Assembly (NCBI GenBank): GCA_023101725.1
Contig: JALJCO010012682.1
Span: 992,001-1,056,000 of the forward strand
From: Atherinomorus stipes
Taxonomy: Eukaryota > Chordata > Actinopteri > Atheriniformes > Atherinidae
Length of the DNA: 64,000 nucleotides
Reading direction: 5' to 3'
In this document: piece after piece, positions 23,764 through 45,688 of the stretch
How positions within the stretch are numbered: position 1 is the stretch's first letter
How the letters are laid out: each line of letters begins with the position of its first letter
Made by a program: the position numbers and the translations under genes
Notes under the pieces: model-generated
Told to the model about the DNA's origin: nothing
Database searches by the model: none
What the model saw: only the letters and a program-made list of their open reading frames with translations

Positions 23764-26640
23764 TATGAGATGAAAGCTTTCACCTTCCTTGACCGTTTGG
23801 GTTTTGGCGCCTTATTTTCCAGAGTCTTAGCTGATTTTTAGTTCAGCTGGAAGTTTCTAGTTTGACATTTGAACTGGGGTTTTTCCTCATACTGAAGGAC
23901 TACTGTTTCATACTTTAGTTCTGCTGACATTAACATATAGATGGAAGAAGAAAAAGCTTTCAAGTCTTTACTTACAAATATATCTTGACTATCTAAAACT
24001 ATAGATAATAGTAAAGTTAAGTGTAAGATGGGTTACTAAGTTTCAAAGATGGTGGAACCTCATGTCTTGTTTAAACATAAAAAGGACAATCTCTGACTTT
24101 GAAGAGAAAAATGATCTGAATGCCATTGTATTGTTAGTTCCTAAGTCATCTGTTAATGAATCCATCACAGAAATTCGTCACCCCCCCCCCCCCCCCCCCC
24201 CCCCCATTTCTAAGGTTTAATTCATAGTTTAAGCACAGATCTCTAAGATGTAGTTCTAATCTGCACCGGTCATCGTGGGTCTGCAGGAACCTTTCTGTGA
24301 CTTTCTGGTGCAGCTTTACATTTTTGGACTGACTGGATTGAGAACACACAGAATGCACATGATCCAGGAAAACAAAGTTTATTTACTTGATGTGAGACAC
24401 ACTGTGTCAAAAGCCATTATGTGTACATTCATTTATCATTCATGATTGAAAATGTTGGTTTACAAAACATGCAAATAACATTTTCAGTTGTGTCTTGTTT
24501 TTGTGGCGGCAACAGGACCGCCCTCTTTTTGAGGTTGTGAAGTTGCCATTTTCCGTCCTAATACTTATGCATGGAATGCACCATTGTGATGGATCCATAC
24601 CTGAATTTATATAATAATAGAACCAGTGTGCATCCAAAAAAATCAGTTGCTTGGGATGTGTATGAAGCGTGAATTGGCGTTTAGCTTTGCTGAAAGCCTA
24701 ATGTACATCAAGTGCATAGTTGCTGTTGTCTGATGTTAAAGCTTGATTGAAGAGTCATTTCTACAATGCTCTGCTTTCAGACTGTCATTAAATGGGGCAG
24801 CTTACGAGGAGAATTCCTGATGACAGCTGATGTTTGTTGGTAGTAAATTGAGCTGTGATGACAGATTATGTAGCACAGCACAGAGAAACCAGTGGACACT
24901 TGCCATTTATTGATTATTTGTAGGGGCAGGAGGTGGAGAATTTGTTTGCCTGTTTTATTTTGGTGTTAGATGATCAGATACACCAGTATATTTGAAACTT
25001 TCAGTTCAACTACAGCTCGCTGGGCTGTTTGACTGTCAGATGCATAATTTTACTTTTGTTTTACTGTATGTAACTTTTTCTTGCAGTTCCATACACATTT
25101 TTCATTCATCTTTGTACTGTTAGATATTGAAGCAAATTCAAAACGTTGTAGCAATCATAGCAAACATCAAGTCTATTTGCTTTTATCACATTTGCATTAT
25201 TGTAGTTTTTGTAAGTGCATATCAGCTACAGAGGCCTTCATTACATCAGATTAGCAACATGTGTTGCAGATTTGCTTTATATTTGATTACATCAACATGG
25301 CATGTTTCACATTTCTTGTGTTGCACCGATGCCAGTGGAAGTGTCTGGAACAGTAAACAAAGTCGAGCTTAAAATGGTGTAAGACATGATTATTGTATGG
25401 CCTTAAAAACCTCTGGCACAATCCTTCAAATGTTTAATTTGAATTCTACCCATAGAGGGTCTTTTCTTCTTCTTCTTATGTTGAAAAGTGTCAGTCAACA
25501 AATACAGTAAGATGAATGTTTTCATTGTGTAAAATTCAAGTGCATTTTGAATGGTTTGTGCTGATCTACATACAAGCTGCACTGAATAGTTTCTCTGAAT
25601 CATTAAGGCTGGGTCATACACACATTGATAGCCCTGAAATAACTGTATGTTCAGGCTTTTTCTGGGTGTTAAATGGATATTTAACATACTGAAGCGCAGA
25701 CTGTGAAAACGACTCATGAAGAGCTGCTTTTATTCTGCTGCCTTTTGAGGCTTTGACAGATTGTTGGCACAGCTCTTATTTCTTTTTGATATTAAAATCC
25801 AATTTGCTGGTTCTTTAACACCGTGGAGATTTGAAATGCGTCCAGAACTGAGTTTTATGAGCCTGTATAATTGTGCTCATTAGCATATTGTTTAGTTTTG
25901 ATTTCTGTGTCTTGTTTAAGGGCGGTGTACATGGGATGCTATGCTTAGGCAGTCTCGCTCATCAAGATTTAAAATACTGATACTTTGGTAACTCTTATTG
26001 TGTGTGTGGTATTGAGTCCACATTTTATCATCTAAGAATCTGATCAGTCATCAAAACGTGTTGTCTGTACAGAATTTATTTGAATATTCTGTGAAAGTTA
26101 CTGCTGTGCACAGTGGTTTTGTCCTTTCTCCAACATTCCTCTGGCCTGATGTGTAATGTCACATCTGTTGAGACAAGTCTGGCCTGGAAACTTCAGCCAG
26201 TGTTACTGAATGTGAAATCAAATTATGTTTGTTTGTCTTTGGCCACTAGGAGGCAATAAAACAAATATTTTTGTGCTGTGATGGCAGCTTTTTGTATTCA
26301 CTTTTTTTTCCCCCACAAATGAGTGTTTTCTCTCCACAAAATGTGAATATTTGGAGAGCATGTGGGCTGTTTCTGAGTTTTGACGTAAAGCACATGTTTC
26401 TTAAAATAGCAGACAATACTTTTTGAGACGGGTCTAACAAGTTTGCAAGTTTATAAATTCCTGATAAGCTGTGGGTGATGAGGAAGATCACCTCCCAGTA
26501 CAGCTTTAAATAGACAATGGGAGGTTTTGTCTGTATAAGACAGATTTATTTTGACACTGGAGTTCACTGTCATGCCTCTTGTGCAAAAAGTGCAGTTGTC
26601 ATGTGTCATGCCTGCAGATTAAACCAATAAAAATAAATAC
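23764..26640 (+). other. edc3: Probable long 3' UTR of edc3
   Basis: No exon or transposon is obvious between the edc3 stop and AATAAA at about 26624-26635 ('accaataaaaataaata'). A 25-bp poly-C run occupies 24181-24205. If an earlier polyadenylation site is used, part of this is intergenic. Confidence 0.45.
24181..24205. repeat. Poly-C homopolymer
   Basis: Twenty-five consecutive C. Its length is likely to be unreliable in the assembly. Confidence 0.95.
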
Positions 26641-26698
26641 ACTAAACTGATAATGCCTGAGTGTGTCTGGATTTTTATTTTTAGCTAGACAACTATAA

Positions 26699-26711
26699 TG
26701 CGCATGTGCGC
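26699..26711 (+). promoter_or_regulatory. csk: NRF1-like site, probable csk promoter
   Basis: 'tgcgcatgtgcgc' differs by one base from the NRF1 palindrome. It lies about 60 bp after the likely edc3 polyadenylation site and just before the GC-richer first exon of csk. Confidence 0.45.
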
Positions 26712-26739
26712 TGCAAAAAGGTGGGGCAAAAAAACTTGA

Positions 26740-27216
26740 ATGTTTCTGACGGGGAGAACTAGTGGAGTAGCCCGGAGCGCACCCAAATGAGTCTACCTCT
26801 CTTGAAGTTATTCGCTGCGTCTTTACTCACTGTTGTCTGAGTAAATTATCACCGATAACAGCGGGACTTTTTGAGGAGGAGTACCGTCGGGGACAACTGG
26901 GGTAAAACTGCAGGGAAGTTGACATTTTCAACTCGCTGCGTAAATAATGTTGACAGGAGGCGTCCTGTTTGATTTTCCGTTGGACTGCTGAAATTTGAAG
27001 ATTACCAGAGACTGATTAGACTCTTTCCTCATCAGGAATTTATGTTTTTCGTTTTATATCTCCCGTCGTTTTTTTTTCTTTTTTTTAAATGGCGTAAATA
27101 GGAATTAATTTGCTGTTGCTCAATGAAACCGGACGTCTCAAAGTAGTTCAATCACCTGTTGCTGCCTCAGTCACTTGTTCCCCTCCTTTCCTTCTTTTTA
27201 TCAATCGTGCAAACGG
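26740..27216 (+). other. csk: Probable non-coding first exon of csk
   Basis: GC-richer than its surroundings and ending at a consensus donor ('aacg' then gtgagt). No open frame begins here that joins the csk coding sequence. A 5' UTR exon far upstream fits known vertebrate csk genes. The 5' boundary is a guess. Confidence 0.45.
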
Positions 27217-29443
27217 GTGAGTTAAATCCTTCTAAAGCACAGTGTGTGGGTTTATAAGTGTGTGCATTTCAGTTTGTGGTGGATTAATCAGACTAGATTC
27301 AAGTGCAAGTAGCCTACATATGATGTTGGAGTTTAAATAGTCTTGATTTTATCTAATAACTGCATGTGAAAGTGCTTCATAGCATAATGTACTTTTTTTT
27401 TTTTTCTTAAACCAAGGAGGCCCTGTTAACATCCTCCTTCAAACTTCTGCCACTTCCTCTGACTTCCTGGGGTGAAGAGGCTGCATCATGCAGCTCCCAT
27501 CTTATTCATTGTGTAGCTTGTTACTGTGGATATGATTACATACATAACAATATTCTGCTTTATAAGCATTCAAAACATGTTTAATGTACTTTTTTGGGCT
27601 GCATTCAGAAATATACGTGTACAAGTTATTGAGTAGAGTTATTAAAAAGTAATGCCTGATTAAAAAAATCTTAATTTAGTCTCACACTCTTGATAAGAGA
27701 TATTTGCAATAGCAAGTGCTTTCAATTAAATTAAGATCAGTCCACATAGTTCCTCACATAAGGGAGCTAAGGTTGATGGCCCACTGGCTAAAACAAGGAT
27801 TTCTCTTTTTCATGATAGTCTGAGGTCTGTCAAGATACAGTAAAGGTCTTCTTCCACTGAAAGTTGTTGTTTTAGAAAAGAGCGAGAAACTCTGAAGTTT
27901 GTGAAACAAAAAGAGAGTGCATGAAACCACAGCAAAGCATAGCTGCAGCAACAGAGCAGTTTGCTTTGCATGGCTTGTGCATAGCACTGCAGCAAGGAAG
28001 TGTCCGTCTGCTGCTCAGGCATGCCATCTTTGACTTATATGGTGTTTTCTGATATGTCTACTTGGTCTGAGGAAAAAAAAAAGACATTACCAAGCGCACC
28101 ATATGAACTTTGGATAGCAGTAAAATGCAAAGTTAACCTTAATGGCTGCATGTCGATTTAAGGGGATTGCCCCTGACTAACAATCATTGATTTTGCACTT
28201 CCTGTTACTAAGAAAACAGCGTTGTTTCTCAGTGTTAGTTTTTGTATTTGTATTTATTTATGGTAAACAGGACTCTATTTTGGGTATAGCCCATAATTTA
28301 CTTCCCTGACAGTCATATAAAACCACACAGGATAAACTGTGGGTCATTAAAATGGTACAATGATGGCTTGTATTGCTGGACCAAGCACTGGACTCATACT
28401 TCCTCTCTCAGCTCCTAAAGACAGTTGTTCAGTGAGCTAAGCTGCTGCAACAAAGTCCAGCTGTTAGGCCAGAGGCAGAGATGGCTTCCTTCTCTTAGAA
28501 AAACATCTGTCCAGCTGGGTGAACTGTTGACACGTTCCTAGATCTCCACATCAGTCAGTTTTCACACTTGGTGCGCGTCTCCTCGGTGAAAACTCAGTTG
28601 TTGTGGAAAGAAATGAATGCATCCTCCTCTTTATATCTACAAGGATTACTCTGTTGCTGTACCAGTGATAATAGCAGAGCATCCTGAAGGGCCAGGACGA
28701 GGGCCGTTTTGGCTCGGCCCCCTCTCTGCACATCCAGAAGGGATTTAGCTTTAAAGACACAGCATGCTCTTTTATGGGAGAAGTATTCAGTTCCTCTACT
28801 TGGGTTAAAAAACATCCCCAAAAATACATCTTCTTTGCACTTGATTTTTAAAATAGTTCATAACCTTAATCCTACTCCTCTCAGAGGATGCCTGGCATAT
28901 TTCGGCTGAGGCTACGCCATGCCAGTTTACCTAGATCATGTTGGAATTGTGAACAGGTACTGCCTTTTGGCAATCTGCCTTCTCATGAGAATCCATATCA
29001 TTAAACATTAGAGACTCAGAGTATTTTTCAGCAATTCAGCCTGAATACTTGTTTAAAGGCAGCTGAAATCTGCACTGGTGTCACCATCAATAATTAAAGG
29101 CCAGTCCCCAAAGAGTTATGTTCCCATTTTACGTTTCTGGGCACCTCAATTATGTATCATTTGTGCATTCTTCAGCCAAAGGAGCCCGATATGTCTACCA
29201 CCATGTGACAATTTATGAGAAACATACAAGCCCTGCGATTGCTGTAATTATCAACAAACCATTTTCCCTATAATAACCCAACAAGGTATTTTACTTTGTA
29301 ACTCTATTAACCTGGTTTCAATTTCAAAACCTAAGAAAGTATCATATTTTCTCAATTTAACCAAGAAGTTTTGCTGCATATACATTACCAAAATAAAAAA
29401 AAAAGGGAAAAAAATAAAAGCTACTTGCAAAGAAACTCTTCAG

Positions 29444-29485
29444 AAACTCTCACTTCAGAAACTCTGGTTTCTGAAGTGAGAGTTT
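29444..29485. repeat. Perfect 18-bp hairpin
   Basis: Arms AAACTCTCACTTCAGAAA and its exact complement around a 6-base loop (CTCTGG), followed by a run of T. It could be a young foldback remnant. It resembles a bacterial-style terminator only by chance. Confidence 0.9.
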
Positions 29486-29987
29486 TTTTTAGCCAGCTTG
29501 CACCTTTATAATAATTTGTTGTCACTTGATGAAGCAGTTTATGTCTCATGAACCAAATAATTGGTCTTGCAACTAAAAGAGTTGCATAGCGATGTATGTA
29601 ACTGTGGTTTCCCAAAAACATGTATGGAAGTTTTTCAGAAGTCTGAGTTTCAGTAATCCCCTTATTCCTGTATGTTTGTGGTTCTTTTTGTTTATCTGCT
29701 CAGGGACTGTAGATGTAAATTAGCAGTAAGTCAACTCTTGCAAATTTACCATTTAATGGGCATTTTCACCAAAAACCAAGGAAGTAAATTAATAATACTG
29801 TTATACTGTATATCTTTGTGTATGTCTTTGAGTATGTTTTCTTACAAGAAAAATCTCAGCAAAATGCTAACTTGAAGAACTTTTGGCATAATATAGTTGC
29901 CAAAATATAGTTGTAATGACCAAAATTAAAATTGGTCCATAAAAATGCCTTCAGTGACCAATTTATCATTATAAATAATGTTGTTAG

Positions 29988-30787
29988 TAGGGGTGTAATG
30001 ATTCGGTTCATCAATGATTTGATTCATAACACAGTTCGTGTTGTCTGATTTGATTTATGATCGTTCATCGAGAACGATACGATACAATACAATGCGATTC
30101 AGTGACTTGAAATCGAATCAGAAACCATGACTCATGACATGAATCACATCTTTGTTAAAGGCCTCCTTCCACTGAAAACCCGTTTAACTTGCTCCTTCTG
30201 AAATACGGAGGGTTTCCCCTTGTTTACTTACACATGCTGACTTGCTAGCGTTGCGTTCCCCCCAGTCGGCTGTGCTTTCTCATCAGAGAAACAATACGAA
30301 GAAAAGAGCGAATCGGGAACAGCCTCGCACTTCTACGTCACATTGCAAATAGCGTATCCCACGTGGGGTTTATAACTGTCCATTGGAAGGCAGGTAACCC
30401 TCCACTACACACTAGAAGCGAAGACAGCACGACTGTAGCTTCGGAGTTGAGAAGCTAATTGGCTAATTGTTTGTTAGCATGGCGGAACAAACTTGTTTGT
30501 CGGCTCTATTTACTGTCTGTAACGAAATAAGAGCGGAGGGCGGAGCTTCCTTCATACACTCATGGGAGGCAGCCAATCAGACGGAAATTCATGAGAAGGA
30601 CCCAGAAAAGGCTGCCGTTGGACCACAAGCCTCTCTTCTAGTATACAAATACAGCTGGATACAAAGATACCAGAAGGTTTTTTTTAACAGAAACGATGCA
30701 GAATGCATTCAATAATAATGGAGAACACAGAAATATTAATGAAATGACCATGGAAGTACAACTTTAAACCAAATCGTTACACACCTA
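29988..30787. mobile_element. hAT-like MITE, 800 bp
   Basis: Ends 'taggggtgtaatgatt' and the inverted 'aatcgttacacaccta', flanked by 8-bp duplications GTTGTTAG/GTTGTTAC (29980-29987, 30788-30795; 7 of 8 match). An 8-bp duplication is the hAT mark. No intact transposase. The interior is CpG-bearing, unlike the surroundings. Confidence 0.75.
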
Positions 30788-32321
30788 GTTGTTACAAATT
30801 CTATCTCAGTGAGAGTCCATCACATAAAAAGATAGTTTCCAAACACAGTGCAATGTTTGCTTTTTTTAAAGCACTGTGGATATAAATTTAAATGTAAAAA
30901 AAGACTTTTTTTTTTTTTTTTGCCTTTATTTAAAGCAAAAAGGATGTGCATGCTGGTACTTCTCTGTCAAACATTCTCAAATACATTCACACAACCAAGC
31001 TAGCTTGATTTAATCTGGCTGCACTTGGCACTATCAGGACTCTTGACTTCAGGTTTTTTTTCTGCAGGTACATGAGGGAGTGGCAGATTCACAAAAGACC
31101 AGAGAAGACATTTCTGCATTCCTGTTCTGTCTTGCTTTGAGCAGTGTGGCTTCCACTGAATCTTGTAGATCAAACTCCCACTGGATTACATTAAAAAGGA
31201 GGCCAGCTGCTAATTAACTGGTTTGCTTTAAATAGTGACATTGTTAAGACATTGATGATAAGATTGATGAGTGTTAGAAATGCAATAATAATATCACAAA
31301 AGCTTTAGGAGCCCCATTTGAAGTTAACAGTGTTACTGTTGGACTCAGATTGCTTTGTGCTCTCTTTAGCTTATTGGTTTTCTGTTGCTTTCAGGAGTTA
31401 CTGTCCTATGGTCTCAATTACTGTGGTGTGTCATCTTGAAGTTGTGTGTGATGCGGCGCCATTGAGCACAATCAGAATACAAATGTTTTGCAACACAAGA
31501 TTATATACAGCACCTGCAGACTATAAACGGCAGGGAAATTCATTTATTCATTTTCAAACGTGCTGGGCTGAACTGTTGTTCCCTTTAACGCTGCTCATTG
31601 ATCAAATTGATGATGAACTCTTTAGTGAGTCAGGGGTCAGTAGAAACTTCTCTAAATCACAATGACAGCCTTGTGCGCTTCCTAAAAGTGGCAAAGCTGT
31701 GATTCCATGGAGAGCTCTCTGGAAATGGCAGGGACTCCATGGCAGACTGAGTTCTGTCCCTTTCACTCAGCTGTGAGAAGCCTGCTGCTGAGAGGCATTC
31801 AGGGTCCCACAAGAGATGAATTAAGAAAGTGTTTTGTGGAAGCTTTGGCTACACTTTTTCCTTCCTCTCATGGCAAGATCCTTCATTGTGAAATTTTCTC
31901 AGTCACATTCAGTTGAACTCAACAAAATTTCAGCATCGTGACAATGACTTCCCGTCTGAGGGTGATAATCATACTGAGATGGATCTAAATTGTTTTGGGG
32001 TTTTTTTGGCCACACTTGTGTGAGTCCGTTGCCACGTCTTCAAAGGTGGTCAGATTTATATGATAAGTTGTACTTGAGAATTATTTTGTGGAAAGACATT
32101 GACCATGAATTATCACTGAATCATCTGGTATCGTGAAATCTGAAGGTAGCTTTATTTTTCATTTGTCATGCTGCTGAATTATTCAACTTTGTCCAGTGAA
32201 CTTGTATTCATTTTGATAAATTGGAGCTCACAGAGGCTGTTGTATTTCTCTGCATTCAGCTTGAAATTTTAAAGAACCTTTACGATTTTATTTAAAAAAA
32301 AGAAAAATATTTTAAAAATAA

Positions 32322-32440
32322 ACCCCCCCCCCCTCCCAAAGACCCCCCTCTCTCCCCCCCCCCCCCCCAAGAAAAAAAAGCAGGAGGGGGTTGGGGGAAC
32401 AATCAAGGGGCCCACTTCAAGGATGGGTTGGAGGATTTAT
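32322..32440. repeat. C/G-run low-complexity tract
   Basis: Alternating long C runs, an A run and G-rich sequence. It does not look like ordinary genomic repeat growth and may be poor consensus sequence. Confidence 0.7.
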
Positions 32441-32690
32441 TAAATAATAATAAAAGAGAAGAATAATATATTTTTATTAATATGGGGGGTTTTGTATTTT
32501 AGAGTAGCATTACTTCATCTATAGCATTTTATTTTTTTGGAAAAAAAATAGAGGAATAGTACCGTGTTTAAGTCTTAACTAATGTTAATAAGGAAACTAG
32601 ATAAGGAATTAAAGCAGTACAGACCTCTACCTGGCCAAAAATATAACTATCAATGAAATCCAAATCTACATCTAAACATACAGTGTTTAT

Positions 32691-33054
32691 TAGGTGTGCA
32701 ACGATACAAAAAAATTCACAGTTTGGTTCAGTTTGATACTTTAATGTCACAGTTTGATATTTTTCCAATACAAAAAAATACATATTCATCCCTTTTTTAA
32801 CCCAATGTCCGTTTGTCCACAACAGTTTACCATCAGGGTCATACTAACATGAAAACCACAGCAGTTCTAAATGGCAGATCTGAATGTTTTCTGAAACACA
32901 GATCCACTGAGTTTCCAACACAAAGCTCATTGTGAGAACACAAGTTTAAAAAAATTAAATAAAAACTGTATTGTTCAATAGTTGATATACTCACAGGTCA
33001 ATACACACCCGTACGGTTCTATTAGATATGAACACATGTATTGTTGCATCCCTA
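32691..33054. mobile_element. MITE, hAT-like ends
   Basis: Ends 'taggtgtgcaacgatac' and the inverted 'gtattgttgcatccccta'-like terminus, closely related to the ends of the 29988 element. Flanking duplications are not clear (GTGTTTAT against ATATTAAT). Confidence 0.55.
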
Positions 33055-33466
33055 ATATTAATCTGGATATATTTTCAAAGCATTTCAGATGCACAGGAAA
33101 TTGAATGTGTTTTTTCTTTGTTCATGATCAACACCTACAGTACTTTTTATAAAACCTTTTTGGCAGACAAACCTTTGAACAGGTTTGTTAACTTCTTGGC
33201 CTTTAGAGGGATGGGCTATGTTATGCTTTTTAGGCTTTTCCCTTCTTTTTGGAGTGTTGTGTAGTTTTTCTTTTCTTTTCTTTTTTTCCCCATGTTGCAC
33301 ATTTTTTATACTGTCACCTGATCATTTGGAGCAGACTATCTCCCCCCCCCCCCTTTTCCCCCCTTGGCTGCTTTGTTGAGCATTTCTGATAGTTGCCTGA
33401 AATAAATTGTGAACAAAGCATTTTGTACTCCTTGTGATTCACAATTATTTTAATGGTGACTTAAAA

Positions 33467-33920
33467 CAGGGGTCTGCAACCTTTACTATCCAAAGAGCCA
33501 TTTTTGCCTTCAACCCAGCAAAATAAAACTTGTTTGGAGCCAGAAACATTATAAGACCTTTTTGAAAAAAGACAATCTATATCTATATTTATAAATATAA
33601 TAATAAACAGATATTTATAAATATATACAGTAGGAAATTTGATGTAAATTTTTGAGGTTTTAAAGTAAAACAAAGCTTTTGCTAAAAAATAGGATCGATG
33701 CAAAAATAGATTAAAAAAAATATTACTGGTACTTTTTATGTTATGTTGTGACAATTCAATACACACATTTCGTGAAAAAAAATCTGCTAAAACCTGCATT
33801 TATTTCTATTTCTATATGCAAAAATATGAGTTTGTTCTTTATCAATTTTAGATAATGTTATTGAGCCATTGCTGAAGGTTCAAAAAGCCACTTGTGGCTC
33901 TGGAGCCACAGGTTGCAGAC
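33467..33920. mobile_element. hAT-like MITE, 'CAGGGGTCTGC' family
   Basis: Left end 'caggggtctgcaacctt'; right end retains 'aggttgcagac' and then decays. It is the same family as 35804-36320, in the opposite internal order: 'gagccatttttgccttcaa' here, its complement there. Confidence 0.7.
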
Positions 33921-35018
33921 AACTAAGCATTGATAAACCATGTTTAAATTTGTGTGGTATCATACATTGTGTGCGCATTAGAATGAACAATTTGTATCTT
34001 CAGAATGGGCTGATCTTCTGCTTTTGAATCCAAAATGTTTGACAACCATGTTTCTGTGGTAGCCTACAATGGACAAACCAACCAGTTGCTCTGAGGACAG
34101 TCTTTCATATTTTTTTCTATTTTTATTTTTAGTAGCCATCTTTGTTTCCTTCTCATCTGTGGAGGGAAGTGGTATTTTATTTGTTTCATGCAATGTCAGC
34201 TTTAGATCTTATTAAGTCCTACGCACGACTGTGTTAATGTGTGCCAGTGCTTTGACATAATTTCAAATATCAGTATTTTTTATTGCGGATGTTTAATTAT
34301 TAATCAAATTATCGGATTAAAAGAAAATCAACCCTGTTGGTAGACCTAATGGAGGGATCACAGAAGCAGCTCAGAATTCATCCACTAAATGCCATTAAAT
34401 TATTTACCCAAATAATAGTGAGCTCAGTTATGTCAGTCTGGACATGAAGTGACAACTTTTTAGCCATGCAGTTAACATGGCTATGAATATCTTTACACAA
34501 TATGTTTTTATGTGTATCTTACACTTACAACTGTCTTTAGACTGAATAGTATGAAAAGATAAAGTTATTTTCTTTGAGCTGATCATGACTTTTGTAAAAC
34601 CTGGGTGTCTCCAACAGAAGTTTACCAAAGTGACACTTGTCAAATGCATTCATGCACAGTGTTAAAACCACAATGAGCTGCTGGCATGCCTGTAAACTCT
34701 TCCTTCTTGTCTTTCTTGACCCTCTGCCCTGTTAGAAAAGTATTACAGATATGGGCTGGGACGGGTGGAGAGGGGTTGATGGGTGTGGGAAATTCATGCA
34801 GATACTGTACTTTTGTCCCTCATGCAGAAGACAGTTGCAGCAGTCCATAGGGGAATCATCTGTCATCCCCTCTGTTACGAGTAATGACAGTCTTCTCTTG
34901 GCCACGAGTGTTTTAATAGCTTGTTTGGAGTCTATGAAAAGGCTTATTTTTAAGGGAAAAAAAAAGTTTTATTTAGATGGATAACATTAAAATTATGTTA
35001 GACTATGTTTCTGTAGGG

Positions 35019-35302
35019 CAGTGGCTCTCAAAATGGGGGCGGGCCCCCCAGGGGGGCTCAGGGCTGTGTCAGGCCTATAATTTTTGTACTTCTAACAAAA
35101 AATGGGCATATTCTTTAAAGTACTAATGAACAAATGATGATGACTCAAAAGGCTTTGCCCGCCCCCCAAATGCAGTGCATTTTTTCATGTATCTTATGGT
35201 AAATGTTTGGGTGCATGTGGTAGGGGGTGGTAGGATGGGAGGGCTTGAAATGATAATTTTCAATGAAAAGGGGGCCCTGCAAAAAAAGTTTGAGAACCAC
35301 TG
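35019..35302. mobile_element. hAT MITE with perfect 8-bp duplication
   Basis: Terminal inverted repeats 'cagtggctctcaaa' and 'tttgagaaccactg'. The flanking 8-bp CTGTAGGG is identical on both sides (35011-35018 and 35303-35310). At 284 bp with no coding capacity it is non-autonomous. Confidence 0.88.
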
Positions 35303-35803
35303 CTGTAGGGAATCATGTTTCCTTTCACCTCCCATTATTACTGTAGTATTCTAAATCTAGGATGTCATACGGGAAGTTGACTGTGCTGTAATGGACATGT
35401 CAAAGGATGTGACCTCATGTAAAATGACAGATTATCGGAGCCAGGATTTTCCCTGAGTTCTGACCATTGAGCCTTCCCACTTCTCCATGGGAATTGAAAG
35501 AGGAAGAGAGGAAGTGGTTCTTTGAGGGAGGACAGCATGGGGAAATTAATCCATAGGTCATCATTTAACTATGACGCCTATGCTATGATATGTTGTGTAT
35601 GTGTCATGGAAACACTGGCCCTGAGTGATTCAAACCTAAGGTTATTGTCGTAGTGTAGCTGCTTTGTTGGCATAAAGAAACAGGGCTGGAGGCGTCCCTC
35701 GAGTCTGGTCAGGTCTCACCACAAGTTTGCATTCCAGCGTTGGAAGAGAGCTATCTTAATTCCTATTGGACCCAGTAACTGGTGCAAGGATGAAGGTCTA
35801 AAT

Positions 35804-35956
35804 CAGGGGTCTGCACCTATGGCTCTGGAGCCGCAAGTGGCTTTTGGACCTTCAACAGTGGCTCAGTAACATTAGCTAAAATTGATAAAGAACCAACTCA
35901 CATTTTTTAATAAAAAAAAAAAAGGAGATTAGGAAAAAAAAAAAAAAAAAAAAAAG

Positions 35957-35993
<37 letters not shown>

Positions 35994-36320
35994 CTCTAAC
36001 GACCATGTATATATATATATATAAATGGATGAGGGGTATAGAAAATGACTGACTGACTGACTGACTGACTATATATTTAATCTATTTTTGCATCTGTCCT
36101 CTTTTTTTTTGCAAAAGCTTTATTTTATTTTAAAACCTGAAAAGGAAGTGGCTCTTCAAAAAATTTGAGCAAATTTCCTAATGTAGCTATTCATCAAAAA
36201 TTATAGGTTGTCTTTTTTTCCCCCCAAAGGTCTTTTAACGTTTGCGGCTCTAAACAAGTTTAATTTAGTTGGGTTGAAGGCAAAAATGGCTCTTTGGATT
36301 GAAAAGGTTGCAGACCCTTG
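35804..36320. mobile_element. hAT MITE, 'CAGGGGTCTGC' family, with perfect duplication
   Basis: Ends 'caggggtctgc' and 'gcagacccttg', flanked by identical GTCTAAAT (35796-35803, 36321-36328). Inside are poly-A, (TA)n and (GACT)n (36047-36070) segments next to 'ggatgaggggtatagaaaatga', which look like a SINE tail inserted later. Confidence 0.87.
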
Positions 36321-36798
36321 GTCTAAATGAACTGGATTTCCATATGTAATTCAAGTGGATCAAGTTTTCTTCGATTGGTATTCTCCAAAACAGGCGTTGT
36401 AATAAAACTGACTTGGTGTGTGTTGTACACGTTGAAGTCCTGCGTCATGGAAACATTCGGCACAAGTTGTGAAAGTGTGATTAAAAAAGGAAGGCTTCTT
36501 AGTTCTGCTTTCTATATGTGTGAGCTATTTTTACCAGCACTGTCTGATCTGATGTTTCTCTAATATTCAGCTAATGGCTAACCTACATGCTCTGAATTAC
36601 TGCACACCTGCCTCTGTAGAGAAAAACCACAAATTTGATGTCTTCCTGACAATTTGTTTATGGTGAAGCGACTGTTACTGAAGCAATCATATCCTATTGA
36701 CTGTTCTGTTTCTCTTTATAGGTACTGTGTAGGTGTTTACAAGCTCTAATGGTAGCAGCCAGAAAACGACCCCTATAAGAGGATAGAAGCACCTCACC

Positions 36799-45688
<8,890 letters not shown>

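Larger units (their letters stand above)
27217..36721 (+). other. csk: First intron of csk, transposon-rich
   Basis: About 9.5 kb from donor gtgagt to the acceptor 'ctctttatag'. It holds several MITEs (29988-30787, 32691-33054, 33467-33920, 35019-35302, 35804-36320), a perfect 18-bp hairpin (29444-29485), a suspicious C-rich tract (32322-32440) and AT microsatellites. A weak LINE-like frame near 28709-28909 was not called. Open frames elsewhere look random. Confidence 0.55.

Noticed and set aside
28709..28909. Frame resembling a LINE reverse-transcriptase tail (FKIVHNLNPTPL)
   Set aside because: Too short and too loosely similar to assign; flanking frames are closed.
30467..30715. 82-codon plus-strand frame inside the 29988-30787 MITE
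   Set aside because: Lies within a non-autonomous element with no transposase motif; most likely chance.
31318..31916. Two adjacent plus-strand frames in csk intron 1
   Set aside because: Composition looks random and no splice sites or known motifs were seen.
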